This document shows, piece by piece, positions 30,936 through 41,407 of a stretch of 64,000 nucleotides of DNA. Numbering within the stretch: position 1 is the first letter of the stretch; every line of letters starts with the position of its first letter. Position numbers and translations under genes: made by a program. Source of the stretch: Carpediemonas membranifera (lineage: Eukaryota; Fornicata); assembly GCA_019828565.1 (NCBI GenBank), contig JAHDYR010000038.1:1178001-1242000 (forward strand), written 5' to 3'. A model generated the notes under the pieces. The model was not told the DNA's origin. It saw only the letters and a program-made list of their open reading frames with translations, and did no database searches.

Positions 30936-32133
30936 ACAAAATTATCAAATACTTGGATTCGACCTAAACTTGGCTCAGATCCGCAATCCTGAGCTGGAGT
31001 GGGTTCATGGGAACTTTTTAAAATTTTAAAGTAGTCATGAACATCCAAATTCTAAGACAATCTCCGGTACTGGAAGTAATTCTGAAATAGCAATACCAAC
31101 ACAAGTTATATTTCTGAAAACCGAATACACGGTGATACTGTTATCTATTAGCTCCAGTAGGGACCCAGGCCAGGTTTTGTACACCCTACCCGCTTGCCTC
31201 GGAATTCGGACATGCCGAAATTCTGAAATTCGAATACCACCGCCCATTTTTTGACGTATGAGATCAGTATCCCATGCCAAACCTCAGGACGGCATTCGTG
31301 TACCTTTTCCTGCCCTGTATCCATTATATAACCACCCAATTTCCTTTCACAATGTGCACTTTATGCTCGCAACGAGACTGAAATGGCGAACTTAAGAATA
31401 GAAAGAATACTGGCAGCTTTAACGTAGTAGGCATGCACATATCACTAAGAAACATCAGTAAGCGAGCGCAGAGCATCATTAAAGCAACAATTATCCCTAA
31501 ACAACATCAACAACTATAAGTCCATCAGGACCAAACAATATGAACTATAAATGGAGCACTGATCAGTATAGATGATTTGAGAGTACCAGGCATGGCCAGA
31601 ATACCGTAATTATCGTCCGTTGATCCACGTGACCTCCATCTTGGTCGGTATCCAGAGAACGCCCGTCAGACGCTTGCAACGGAACATTTAGGGGGAGCAT
31701 CCTGAATGGGGCCAGATTTGAGGGACCCTTGGTCTGACATGTCATGACCGAGTACTCTAGGGGCCTCCACAGTGCGTCCCGAGGTACGTTATAGCACCAC
31801 AGACCTTCCCCCAAAAGCTGACTCCTGGACCCCTTGGCCGGAGCTCGCCCGAAGCGTGCCTCGGCTTGAACTAACGGCAAGAGAGCATAAAATCAGCCCT
31901 TTCGAACCGTGTTTTATGCTCTGCTGCCGTTATAGAATTATTCAAAGGGCCCTCTCTTTGCGCTTTTTTTCTGGTTCGTGGGACGAAGTAGGGACGGACA
32001 AAAAAGCACATACGGAAGGTATTGGAGGTACTGAGGCCGCCTAGGTACATAGTTGCCGTGTGGATGGTTTCAGTTTATTACTTTTGGCACTCTATGTCCA
32101 TTTTTTTATGCTCTCTTGCTGATAGTGCCGAAA
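30936..32133. other. 1.2-kb gene-free region inside element T
   Basis: No coding-like frame. It holds a motif at about 31353-31392 (GTGCACTTTATGCTCGCAAC...GGCGAACTTAAG) shared with 28024-28067, an inverted pair AGAGCATAAAA/TTTTATGCTCT at about 31885-31924, and another TTTTATGCTC at about 32103. These TTTATGC boxes may be promoter elements. Confidence 0.5.
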
Positions 32134-34323
32134 ATGGACTTGCTAAAGTGGATTGAGAGCGCTAGCAAGGAACAGTACGATGCGATATTGGCTGCATACA
32201 CCAAGGCAACCACCAATCATGCCAAATGTGCTGTTCTTCGCGCGGTTTTGCTGGATGAACGGAAACTGCTCGATCTAGTGATCAGGAAGCGTTTGTAGTC
32301 ATAGCAATGCTTATATAGGAATCAACCTGAACCATATCACCACGAAATTCCGCCTCACGAAGGACGAGAAGGAGGAGCTCCAGGATAAGTTGAAGAAGCA
32401 GTTTATGGCACTCGCCGGACCAAGAAGTTCCAAGAAGCCCGGCGCGCTGGCGAAGTGGGTTGACGACAACCAGGCTGATATCGTGTATAGCCAGGAGAAG
32501 CGCAAGGCGCGTAAGGCCATTATTGAGGCCATTGACGCCGAGGAGAAGGACAAGGGCAAGGGCAAGGCCGAGAGCGCTAAGAAAGAACCCGTCGACGATG
32601 AGAGTGGCGTGGACAGTGGTGAAGAGAGCGGCGTCGACGATTCTGAGTTGTGCGACAGTGAGAGTGAGGTGGACTTTGACAACGAGTCCGACGATGAGAT
32701 TAGAGAACGCGCGATCAAGCGCCGGCGCGAGAGAAAGATCGCCCAGAAGCTCAAGGAGTGGGAGGACAATAACGCTCGCAACTACGTCCTGTGGCATAGA
32801 GTCCAGAAGGAGGTGCACGGCGAGCTTCGCATTCGCGCCTCTCGAGAGTCAGCTGCGGTTGCTGGGGACAACCACGTCGACGTCCAGTTCGACAGATACC
32901 TTCGCGTATCCAAGCTGCTCGAAATGAAGGACTGGATTCACAAAGACCTCCCATCTCTTCCGATGGAGGCACGAGTGCTCCATCACAAGGCGCAGAAGAG
33001 AGTACTCGAGCTGGAGGAGACCGTCACGAGGCTGCTGCAAGACGTGGGGTACGCAGCTGACATCTCCATGGGTGCCAGCCCGACACCCGCGCCGTTTCGC
33101 CGCGACCTACCCCAGTCGGGCACACACCAAGCACGAACGAGTACCCCCCGCCGTACGGGGAAGAGCGACACAATCCACATGAAGCGCAAGGCCCTCATGA
33201 CAATCCCTCAGAAGATCGCTGATGTCGATAACAACTCAGAGGAGTCAGACGAGGAGGAGATGGTGACAGAGGAGAAGAAGCGCGAGGCACACGAGGAGCT
33301 GGTGACAGAGGAGAGGAAGGGTGAGTCACATGAGGAGGACGTGACCAAATGCGACGCCTGCATCCAGGCTGAGCCCGAGAAGGCCAGGCCAGAGGACTCG
33401 GAGGAGGAGTCAGAGGAGGAAGAGGAGCCAGTGGAGGAGGGTGAGGCAGAGGAGGAGGAGCAGGAGGACGAGATGGCTGAGTCAGAGGTGAATGCAGAGT
33501 CAGAGGAGAAGCGTGAGGCAGATAAGGAGCAAGAGGCAGACAACGAGGTGGCATTCGAGGCTGAGTCGGACGTTGAATATGTCCAGGTCGACCACGTCGA
33601 CCCAGCTTCCGAGCAGATGAGGAGCAGGGAAGTCAAGTTTAGAGTTGACGTCGCCAATCAGCTGGAGAAGAGCAAGCAGTGGGTCAGATACAAAACCCTG
33701 CCCCACGGCAACTGTATAACACACTGCCTCATGATGATCGAGGGCGTCACGGAGCCTCATGCGTTCAAGAGCTGGGAGACGATGACGAATGAAGAGCAGT
33801 GTGCAGCGGAGACGAAGGCGGACAACTACCGCGAGCAGATATACAAGGAAGCGATAGAGATGAACCGGCGGGCCACCTCCGGGGTACAGGCGGCCCGAGG
33901 AGGGTCTCCGGGACGAACTTTTCCATGAAGTGTGCAGTGTACACACTGTCACGGAGGAGGGCAACATCGGTAAGCCAATCATGCAGGAGAAGTGGTTAAC
34001 TCCAGTGGGCTGTTGAAGCCTGGTGCTCAATGACTGGAAAGTCCGTTGCATACCTCCATGTTGTCCGGGATTTTGACCCAAAGATCGATCCAGTCGTCGG
34101 CATGTACGTTTTTAGCAAGTCTGAGGAGGGCAAGGTGACACATGTCGCGTTTAAGCCCAACGAAAACGGCCAGAGCGCCCTGGCGTGTTTTTGCCCAACA
34201 GTGTCGCGAGTGGGAAATCGAGTATGCGGTCGAAGTGACAAGGGGACACGCCACTCTGCGCAAGGTTCCTCCCGGGCTGAAGAGGAGGAGATGGTCAGTG
34301 AAGAAGTAAGAGTAAAGGATTGA
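32134..34323 (+). CDS. acidic protein with OTU-like cysteine protease domain (interrupted)
   Basis: Starts at the ATG at 32134 (MDLLKWIESASKEQYD). The first frame stops at 32298, but removing 32291-32318 (GTTTGT...TATATAG, 28 bases) joins it in frame to the long downstream frame. This may be a very short intron. A long Glu-rich region follows. The C-terminal domain has TLPHGNCITHCLMMI, which matches the OTU catalytic-cysteine motif DGNCL-type, and after two one-base corrections (G4 at 33891-33894, GGG at 34007-34009) continues with an EKWLTPVAVEAW-type segment and VTHVAF. OTU proteases remove ubiquitin or process polyproteins. The nucleophile would be the Cys of HGNC. Confidence 0.5.
32291..32318 (+). 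other. possible 28-base intron
   Basis: GT...AG boundaries (GTTTGT at the 5' end, TATATAG at the 3' end). Excision fuses two open frames in register and removes the stop at 32296-32298. There is no homopolymer here that would explain the break otherwise. RNA evidence would decide. Confidence 0.3.
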
Positions 34324-34478
34324 TATACCGACCGTATCGCTTATGTTTATGTGACTTTGAGGTTGATTCGCGGTTTGTAGGGGGTATGGTGCTATATTAC
34401 TCAGCCTGCTGTATATGTCTAGTCTACAGCCTGTATGCAGCTGTCTGTGGTGGTAAATATCGTCGGCTGGCCGAGAAA

Positions 34479-34719
34479 GCATAAACTGCACACTTGTGCA
34501 TTCGAGTACAATGACGAAATCCCTCAATATGCTACCAGCAGTGCATTTAATAACCAATATCAACGCCGAGACGCGTGTAGTTCGGAGCCATGTAGTTGTT
34601 TGCGCTCGTCTGTCCCCCCTATTACCGAAACTGGTGCTGTACTCTAGAAAATCACTAACAACATCAATATCGAGCTAGAAGGCGATGTAAAGAGCCTCAT
34701 TGGACAATATTATCTTGAT
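34479..34719 (+). repeat. element T internal repeat, copy A
   Basis: About 240 bp, almost identical to 37753-37993. It begins GCATAAACTGCACACTTGTG, which contains the inverted pair TGCACA/TGTGCA, and sits at the 3' end of the OTU-like gene. Confidence 0.9.
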
Positions 34720-35566
34720 TTACTCCTCAGAAACGTCACGCTCGGGTTCCCGACGCCTGAAAAGATTGTTCTGAATTTCCCCGGTTGTACGACCCCGCCC
34801 AGAGAAGGTTATCTCCCGTCGCACGCCCACAAACCCCGAGGTTTCCCCAGCCTCCAGCTCACGCAACGTATCGGTCAGCGGAACGGTGACAGGCACAGGA
34901 TACCCGATCCACTTGACAAGGCAGCGACGATTGGCATAGTCCTTGATCTGGACACTCTCGACGGCATAGTCAAGGCTCGTGTCGGTTAACTGGAGGAACT
35001 TTTCAGGGCTGCCGAACGTGAATCTATCAACGTCGTCAGCAACGGCCCGAAGCAGCGGCTCATAGATCTCACCATCTAAAACGCCAGTAATACGAGCCTC
35101 CGTCATGATGACCCAGACACTGGGGTTGCGCTCACCCACCCATGCGGCAAGGCGATCCAACTCAGTAAAAGTCGGGAAGACACACGCGGTATCGAGGAAA
35201 TCGTCTAGAGTCGGTGTCTTGTGCTTGGCCCCTGACCATGTTAGCGAAGACTGACTGGTGTAGCGGGGTCACGAGCCTCTCATGAACGCGCAGAGTCGCT
35301 ATTGCTGCCTCCTCGTTGAATGTGGCGTTGGAGTTCATGCCAAACAACATGCTCTGCACGTTGTACTGGATCGAAGCGCTGTAGCGGTCAGCACAGAGCC
35401 TCAGTGTGCTCGTTACCCACTTCTTACCCGCGGGAGACTGCGCGAAAGCAAGAATGACAGCTTTCCGGACCTTTTCCTTCTGAATCGTGATGGAATTGAT
35501 CTTAAGAGACTCAATAGACTTCATCTCCTTCAGAGCAACCAGTTGATACGCAATATCCAGTTCCAT
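34720..35566 (-). CDS. hypothetical element T protein (frameshifted)
   Basis: About 280 residues from the ATG at 35566. The first frame stops near 35162. Removing one base of the C4 run 35229-35232 joins it to the frame ending at 34720, replacing the false tail with LDDFLDTACVFPTFTELDRL. The N-terminal half is helical (MELDIAYQLVALKEMKS). The second half is mixed, with VQIKDYANRRCLVKWIGYPVP, which resembles the lysine/tryptophan strand of a chromodomain. The C-terminus is basic. No family assigned; a chromodomain-like fold is possible. Confidence 0.5.
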
Positions 35567-35739
35567 CGAGCGTCAGGGATCAATGAAAATTGTCGGAAGC
35601 CGATTTTCGGAAAATTCTAGATCTTTTTGGGTGACATCGGGGATGTGGGCGCCAAGCACGAGGATCCCAGTGATGATGGGCCAGGTAGAAGGACCCTTGA
35701 ACTTTTGAAAGCAATGAATTGTTGGGATCTCAATTTAGG

Positions 35740-36334
35740 TTAGGAGAGAACGGCGTCTAAGACATCGTTGATCTCCTCATACTCAGCCTCAGCAAGCATC
35801 TTCTCCAGACAGAAGGGGTAGAGGGCCATGGGCTTGCGTCCACGCCAGTACTGCTCGCCATACTCGATCGAGAGGTACTCGAACTTGGCAATAGCGCGAT
35901 CCGCCAAGTAAAGAATGACGGGAAGACGCTTCTTCTGGTCCCCCACCTGCACATTAACGTAGGCCGTCCCCGGTACGACGTTGTAGAAAGCGGCACCATC
36001 GTTGATCTTGTGACAGCCGAACGTGAGGCCGGCCGAGTCAACAGCAAAGTTGTTAGGCTTCTTGAGCCTCGTCACGTAGGTCGTGACTGCACCAGGTTCG
36101 GGCTCGGGGATGATCTTGCCGCAGTATATGCCAATGACTGCGTCGTTGGGGATGCTCTTGTTGGTAAGGATACCATCGCCCACTGTCGGACCCCATAAGC
36201 GCATGCTGAGGCACCATGGCCAGATCTAGCTCGCTGTTGAAGCCATTCTTGTCCACTGTGACGGAGAACGTGGTGCTGTGGGCAGAACGAATGCCTGCTT
36301 CATCACAGGCCGCAACAAAATGACTCAAAGTCAT
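35740..36334 (-). CDS. SET-domain protein (frameshifted)
   Basis: About 197 residues from the ATG at 36334. Removing one base of the C4 run 36191-36194 joins the N-terminal frame to the rest. SET features in order: GDGILTNKSIPNDAVIGIYCG (the GxG and IxxGxxIxxYxG strands), a variable insert, VDSAGLTFGCHKINDGAAFYN (in place of the RFINHSC pseudoknot), then LADRAIAKFEYLSIEYGEQYW, matching the ArrIxxGEELtxDYG strand. SET proteins methylate lysine using S-adenosylmethionine. The classical NHxC motif is replaced here (KINDGAAF), so activity is uncertain. It may modify host chromatin at the element. Confidence 0.65.
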
Positions 36335-36468
36335 CAGAGGAGTAGTATTGCTGGTATTCCTCCGCCGTAATCACAGTATCTGCCTTGTTGGTGAGCTTCA
36401 TGTTCTCGTTCGATTCGGTCACGCCGCAACACAAAATTTGGGCAATAAACAGTCATTTATGAAGCAAG

Positions 36469-37671
36469 ATGCCGTGTGTAGACACGCTTGAGGTCTGGAT
36501 CACTCGCATGTTCCACCCATTCCATGGTTTATTTAACGGTTTCCGAATGAACGAAAGAGACGAAGAGATGGAAGGATCAAAGCGCCAGATCGTGCATGCA
36601 TTGATTTGTTACTTCAGCATTGAGCCTAAGTATCGCACTGAAGGCGTTGTTGATGTTCTGAAGCACCGTGTTCACGAGAACGTCGTCGAGATGCTGACAG
36701 AGCGCAAGCAAAAGCCTCTTGAGAGCACAAGCGATGTTGTGGTGGCTGCAGAGAACGTACAAGAAGCAGCAATCCCGTCTACGAGGCGCTTCGCACGTCG
36801 GAGCTGCCAAGTAGATGGTTCTATCACCAGGGAGGGACAGGCATCGGCCGAGGGTGTGGGCAAGGCTGGCGAAGAAGCATCAGGTGAGGGTGAGGGGCAG
36901 CCTTCGGCGAGCAAGAAGGACAAGAAGAAGAAGCCCAAGATTGATCTCACCCTTGAGACATTCGATGTTACCGCGGTGCTCAAGGAGGAGCCTTGGTATG
37001 GCGGCATTATCGCGCCAGTATCCAGTGCTATGACGACGCTTACTGTCATTCAGTCTGGCTACATGGATGAACACCGCCTGGAACTCATGCTAGAGACAAT
37101 GACGTCTGGTGCAACACGCGAGATGATGCTGCGGATCATGATTGCTTGGCAGCTGGAGCTGTACACGATCGCAGGGAAGCGTGGAGCGATGCCCGTCGAC
37201 GATGAGGGTAGGGTCGCCCGTCTTGACGCCGCAGCCGAACGTTTACGTGCCGATGTACTGGCTGGGCGCGTTGGCAAGAACACCTACTGTGATGGCATCT
37301 ACAAGCGCATCCACGAGATGAGTTCCATCAAGACCCACAATGTGCGGCGTAAGTACGCCAAAATGATCAAGTACGCCATTCTCTGGCCAAAGGAGTTCCG
37401 CGAGCTCGCCAGTCACCAAGCTGTGCCCCTAACCCTGGCCCATTCCGTGCTCATCTTCAGCCAAGCCTTTGATAACAGGCTGAACGCTGAGCTCGGGCAT
37501 CTTCAAGACCAGGACCGAGATAAGATCCGGCACAACATTCTGAGGCTTGAGGAAAGCCAGGGTTTGGAGCAGACGAGCGACTTACTCTTCCGAGTCTTTG
37601 GTGTCACCCGTCCCGGCACAAGGAAGGCTCAATTGGTTACTCCGGAGAAGCGGGACAACGAGGCTGAGTGA
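36469..37671 (+). CDS. hypothetical element T protein with lysine-rich nuclear-signal-like patch
   Basis: 400 residues, uninterrupted. Possible starts are the ATGs at 36469 or 36547 (MNERDEEMEGSKRQIV); the later one gives a more coding-like N-terminus. The middle has a Gly/Glu-rich linker and SKKDKKKKPKIDL. The C-terminal 230 residues are alpha-helical and basic (NVRRKYAKMIKYAILWPKEF, LAHSVLIFSQAF). No family recognised. Confidence 0.55.
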   Translation: MPCVDTLEVWITRMFHPFHGLFNGFRMNERDEEMEGSKRQIVHALICYFSIEPKYRTEGVVDVLKHRVHENVVEMLTERKQKPLESTSDVVVAAENVQEAAIPSTRRFARRSCQVDGSITREGQASAEGVGKAGEEASGEGEGQPSASKKDKKKKPKIDLTLETFDVTAVLKEEPWYGGIIAPVSSAMTTLTVIQSGYMDEHRLELMLETMTSGATREMMLRIMIAWQLELYTIAGKRGAMPVDDEGRVARLDAAAERLRADVLAGRVGKNTYCDGIYKRIHEMSSIKTHNVRRKYAKMIKYAILWPKEFRELASHQAVPLTLAHSVLIFSQAFDNRLNAELGHLQDQDRDKIRHNILRLEESQGLEQTSDLLFRVFGVTRPGTRKAQLVTPEKRDNEAE

Positions 37672-37752
37672 GAGAAGTAAAGTTTGATAATGACTGACAG
37701 ATCCCTGTTGTTTAGGACGCTGTTATCTCCCTTAAATGAGATTCCGGCAGAT

Positions 37753-37993
37753 GCATAAACTGCACACTTGTGCATTCGAGTACAGTGACGAAATCCCTCA
37801 ATATGCTACCAGCAGTGCATTTAATAACCAATATAAACGCCAAGACGCGTGTAGTTCGGAGCCATGTAGTTGTTTGCGCTCGTCTGTCCCCCCTATTACC
37901 GAAACTGGTGCTGTACTCTAGAAAATCACTAACAACATCAATATCGAGCTAGAAGGCGATGTAAAGAGCCTCATTGGACAATAATATCTTGAT
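37753..37993 (+). repeat. element T internal repeat, copy B
   Basis: Differs from copy A at only a few positions. It lies downstream of the 36469-37671 gene. Confidence 0.9.
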
Positions 37994-38373
37994 CGTAGCC
38001 ATTTATTGCTTTCAAAGTTCAACGCCGAGACAAACAAAGGGACAGATGAATCAAAACACACCATTTACAGAACCCGGGGAGGAAACAGCTACGAGGAGGA
38101 GGCCCCACGGCAATGTCCGTGTCAAAGAGCGGCCGGGGAAGTGCGCCCGGAGAACGACAGCGCAAACGCAAGTAATATATTGCAAAATGCTTTACTTGCG
38201 CTGGTGCTTCTCATGGGCCGCGCCCACCAACAAGGCCGTCCACTATCACGTGCTCAAGAACACCCCCTCCCAACACCAGGACGTCCTCCAGGACGTCGTT
38301 TCTGCTGTCATCCTTTCTCATTGAGCAGTTTAAGAACGAGAACAAGTCGCCACCGAACTGAGCGCTGGAATCG
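37994..38373. other. short region without a clear gene
   Basis: Open frames here are short and unlike their neighbours. It probably carries the 5' region of the RCC1-like gene. Confidence 0.35.
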
Positions 38374-39905
38374 ATGAGCAGTGCTAGTTCCTCCCCATCA
38401 GCCATCAAAGAAGCCCTTATCTCCGTATTCCGCGCCTCGCTAGTTGTAGCAGCCCGTATCTCCGGGGACGTACCATCCTTGCTCCAATGCGCCTACACCA
38501 GGCATTTTGGCGAGGAGATGCCCTCGTTCCACAACGCAGAGAGCACTACTGCACCAGCGAGCGCCCCTTCTCTCGAATCCCTCCTCGCCACGCTCTCCAA
38601 GATCCCCCCGCTTGAACCAACCGCACAAGTCCTCCTAGATCACGCCCGCTCGATCCTCGCAGACGGACCCCCGCTGTCCATGAACGTCGAGCTCTCGCCT
38701 GGCGATGAGCTCCCGGCAGCCATGCACACACTGAACCAGGGCGCGGTGTGGGCGTGTCTTATGGGTGGAGGGGCCAACCCAGACCTCCAGGACCTCATCC
38801 GAAATGCTCTCGCCCCCGAGGGCAAGTGTCTCTGGTTCCTCTGCCGCAAGTTCTTCTTCACACTGAACGTCGCCGAGAAGGACGGCGAGTACTACCAATT
38901 CTCAAATGGCAACACACACTACCATCACCGCATGTACATGGGCCGTCTATTCATGCTTCGTCCAGACAACCTCGCCATCTTCATTAGAGCCAGGATGCCC
39001 AGGGCCCTCGAGGTCTACAGTTGCAATTTCAGCCATCTTACCAGGACACCTAAGGGTCTGTGGGCATGGAGCTTGGACTGGCACTGGAATGCGACCCGCC
39101 TCACCTTCACCAGCTGCCCTAATATCGCCGAGCTCGAGGCCAGTCTGCCCCCCTGGGAGAAGAACAGGATGGTGATCGATGTGTCGGAGCAGGCTTGTCG
39201 CAGGTTCATCCTCACCCCAGTCGGTACTGTCATGGCTGGAAACGGTGCATGCTTCACAGTTCATGACGATCTGAGAAGATACGTCTTCCACCCAGTCGCT
39301 GTGCCCACTGGCTTCATCCCCTGATCGGATCATGTATGGAGGGGGGACAGTTATCCTCTCCGCGGCCGATCAGCAGGTAATCAGCGATTTCAACCGCCAC
39401 TATAAGCTGGGACTTGGACGCGATAGATGTATACGGGGCTTCGAAAAGCTGCCGTTCAGGGTCGACCAGCTCATGGCAGACTGTCGCTGCAACGTCTTCC
39501 TCAGCGGCAGTCAACTCCTGTTCGCCGGTGTGGTTCCCCAACATATCGCCCAGTCTGGCCTACTGCCTGAATACCAGCAGCGCGAGAAATGCCTCACAGC
39601 AACGCCGATTGCATTCCCTTTGAATGTAAAGGCGGTGTTGTTTTTTCCCCTGGCGGCTGATTTGGGTGTCTCCTGGTTGCACCCATATTTGCGAGGACGA
39701 TTGTACGCTAGATATGCCCTTTGAGGCAACAGCTGTCTATCAGACATATGAGCGTGTGTACGCATTATGCGACACAGAAGGGCAGTGGTATGATGTTGTG
39801 GGTGACTGCGATGGCGTGGCTAAGGTGGTCAAGTGCAGCGTGTCTAGAGTGAGATATGCTCGCCTGAAAGTGCACTATTTCCTGCTCAACGAGGTGCCGG
39901 AATAA
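38374..39905 (+). CDS. RCC1-like paralogue carried by element T (frameshifted)
   Basis: Starts at the ATG at 38374. Residues 1-130 share long stretches with the host protein at 16124-17677 (ALISVFRAS, ISGDVPSLL, IPPLEPTAQVLLDHARSIL, GPPLSMNVELSPGDELP). Propeller-like segments follow (GLWAWSLDWHWNA, LPPWEKNRMVIDV). The frame breaks at the C4 run 39318-39321, repaired by one base fewer, and again between about 39600 and 39720. After that a frame to 39905 gives YERVYALCDTEGQW, like SYRTRRLLLARDSSGQW in the host copy. It is a diverged copy of a host-type gene inside the mobile unit. Confidence 0.65.
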
Positions 39906-39942
39906 ATCGAGTAAATAATTAGACCTTGGAATCATGAATGCC

Positions 39943-40175
39943 GTGTGCGGTGGGTCCGTGGACGATAGAGAGTGGGCCTGCACGCGGCGTGGCACCAAGA
40001 CGCCGAAGTCTAGCTGCCGAGATTTGTTGAAGCAGGCCACTGTTGATGCTTCAGCCGCAAGAGCAACAAAGAAGGTGCACGACACACGTAAGGTATATCT
40101 GACGGGAAAGGCAGTGGCCTGGCTTAACTCGCAGATGGAGAAATAAAAGATTCAGAGTCAATGGATATGTTTACA
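39943..40175 (+). pseudogene. duplicated 3' fragment of the HEPN-like gene
   Basis: 233 bases nearly identical to 41175-41407 (offset 1,232). They carry only the last 66 codons of that gene and its 3' flank (GGATATGTTTACA). The N-terminal domain is missing. Confidence 0.85.
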
Positions 40176-40449
40176 GCTTCATTCATTCCATCTATCGTCA
40201 GGGAGTATCCAGATCGGACAGAGAGATGGGTCTTTTCAGACTCTGCATCCCCGCTTCGTGCAGGATGCGGTTCGCGTGCCTGACGGTCATGGGGGGACTA
40301 CCCCAGAGCGAATCAAGGTCCTTGGACATCCGGATAAGACCAGCCCACATCAATATGGGCTGTAGGTTACGTTTCTGCTGTCTCTAGATGCGCAGTGATC
40401 TCACTTACCACCGAACATTTCTTTAGAATTTCGTTCTGAAGAAACCGAT
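40176..40449. other. intergenic region
   Basis: Upstream of the HEPN-like gene. No gene or recognisable motif. Confidence 0.5.
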
Positions 40450-41378
40450 ATGAGCTCTGGGGTGAAGGATTCAGCAGGATACGCCAGCATGATGTTTGAA
40501 GCGCTACTGAGGATGATTCCGAAGCTGCAGGAGTACATCGCGAGGTACCGTGGTGACGGTGGCGAGATGGATCCGGCTATGCTTTTGCAAGCGATCCTAC
40601 ATCGTGTTCCTGATCTTCACCACGCTGATAAGAGACATATACGCGAGCTGTTGGCAGCTCGAAACTCAATCTGCCACAATCGCGATGTTTCCAGTGCTGC
40701 CGATTTTGCATCCTTTGAGATGTCGGTCACATGCGTCATGTCGTTTGTGACGCAGAAGGTGGGCCGTGATGACGGCTTCAATGCCTTCATGGAGGCTCTG
40801 CACAACGAGGCGAACGGGGGCCGACCAGGACGCGAGTTCACCCGCAAGCCCCTTCCCGCAGGGACTCCCAGCCTGTCAGGATAGTCGAGAAGCGGGTTGA
40901 GGTACCTGTTTACATGACTGCGCTGGGTCCTGATCCTGATAAGCCGAGGATGGTGGGAAAATGCCAGCAGTTTTCGCCACAGGGTGAGCATGCAGAGACT
41001 CAGACTGTGCGAGACCTAGAGGAGGCGTCTACTCAGACAGAGCTGTTGGTTGAGCCTGTTAGTACCCTGCGCACGCATGAATTGTCTCGACGCGTCGTCA
41101 AGACCGCGATGTGCGATCTGCTTCGACAGAAGCTGAAGGAGAAGCCACCGACCGTATTCGCAGGGTCATGCGTTGTGTGTGGTGAGTCCGTGGACGATAG
41201 AGAGTGGGCCTGCACGCGGCGTGGCACCAAGACGCCGAAGTCTAGCTGCCGAGATTTGTTGAAGCAGGCCACTGTTGATGCTTCAGCCGCAAGAGCAACA
41301 AAGAAGGCGCACGACACACGTAAGGTATATTTGACGGGAAAGGCAGTGGCCTGGCTTAACTCGCAGATGGAGAAATAA
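40450..41378 (+). CDS. HEPN-like domain protein with cysteine-rich tail (interrupted)
   Basis: ATG at 40450. The first 145 residues are helical and contain the HEPN signature R-N-x3-H as RNSICH (R71 to H76), preceded by IRELLAA and followed by a long helix (FEMSVTCVMSFV). HEPN domains are RNA-binding and often RNA-cleaving. The frame stops at about 40884. The next frame is open from about 40860 (MTALGPDPDKPRMVG at 40914) and ends at 41378; joining them needs one base gained. The tail holds CVVCGESVDDREWAC and a later Cys, like the kinase tail of the same element, and a basic helix. RNA cleavage is inferred from the motif only. Confidence 0.55.
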
Positions 41379-41407
41379 AAGATTCAGAGTCAATGGATAT
41401 GTTTACA

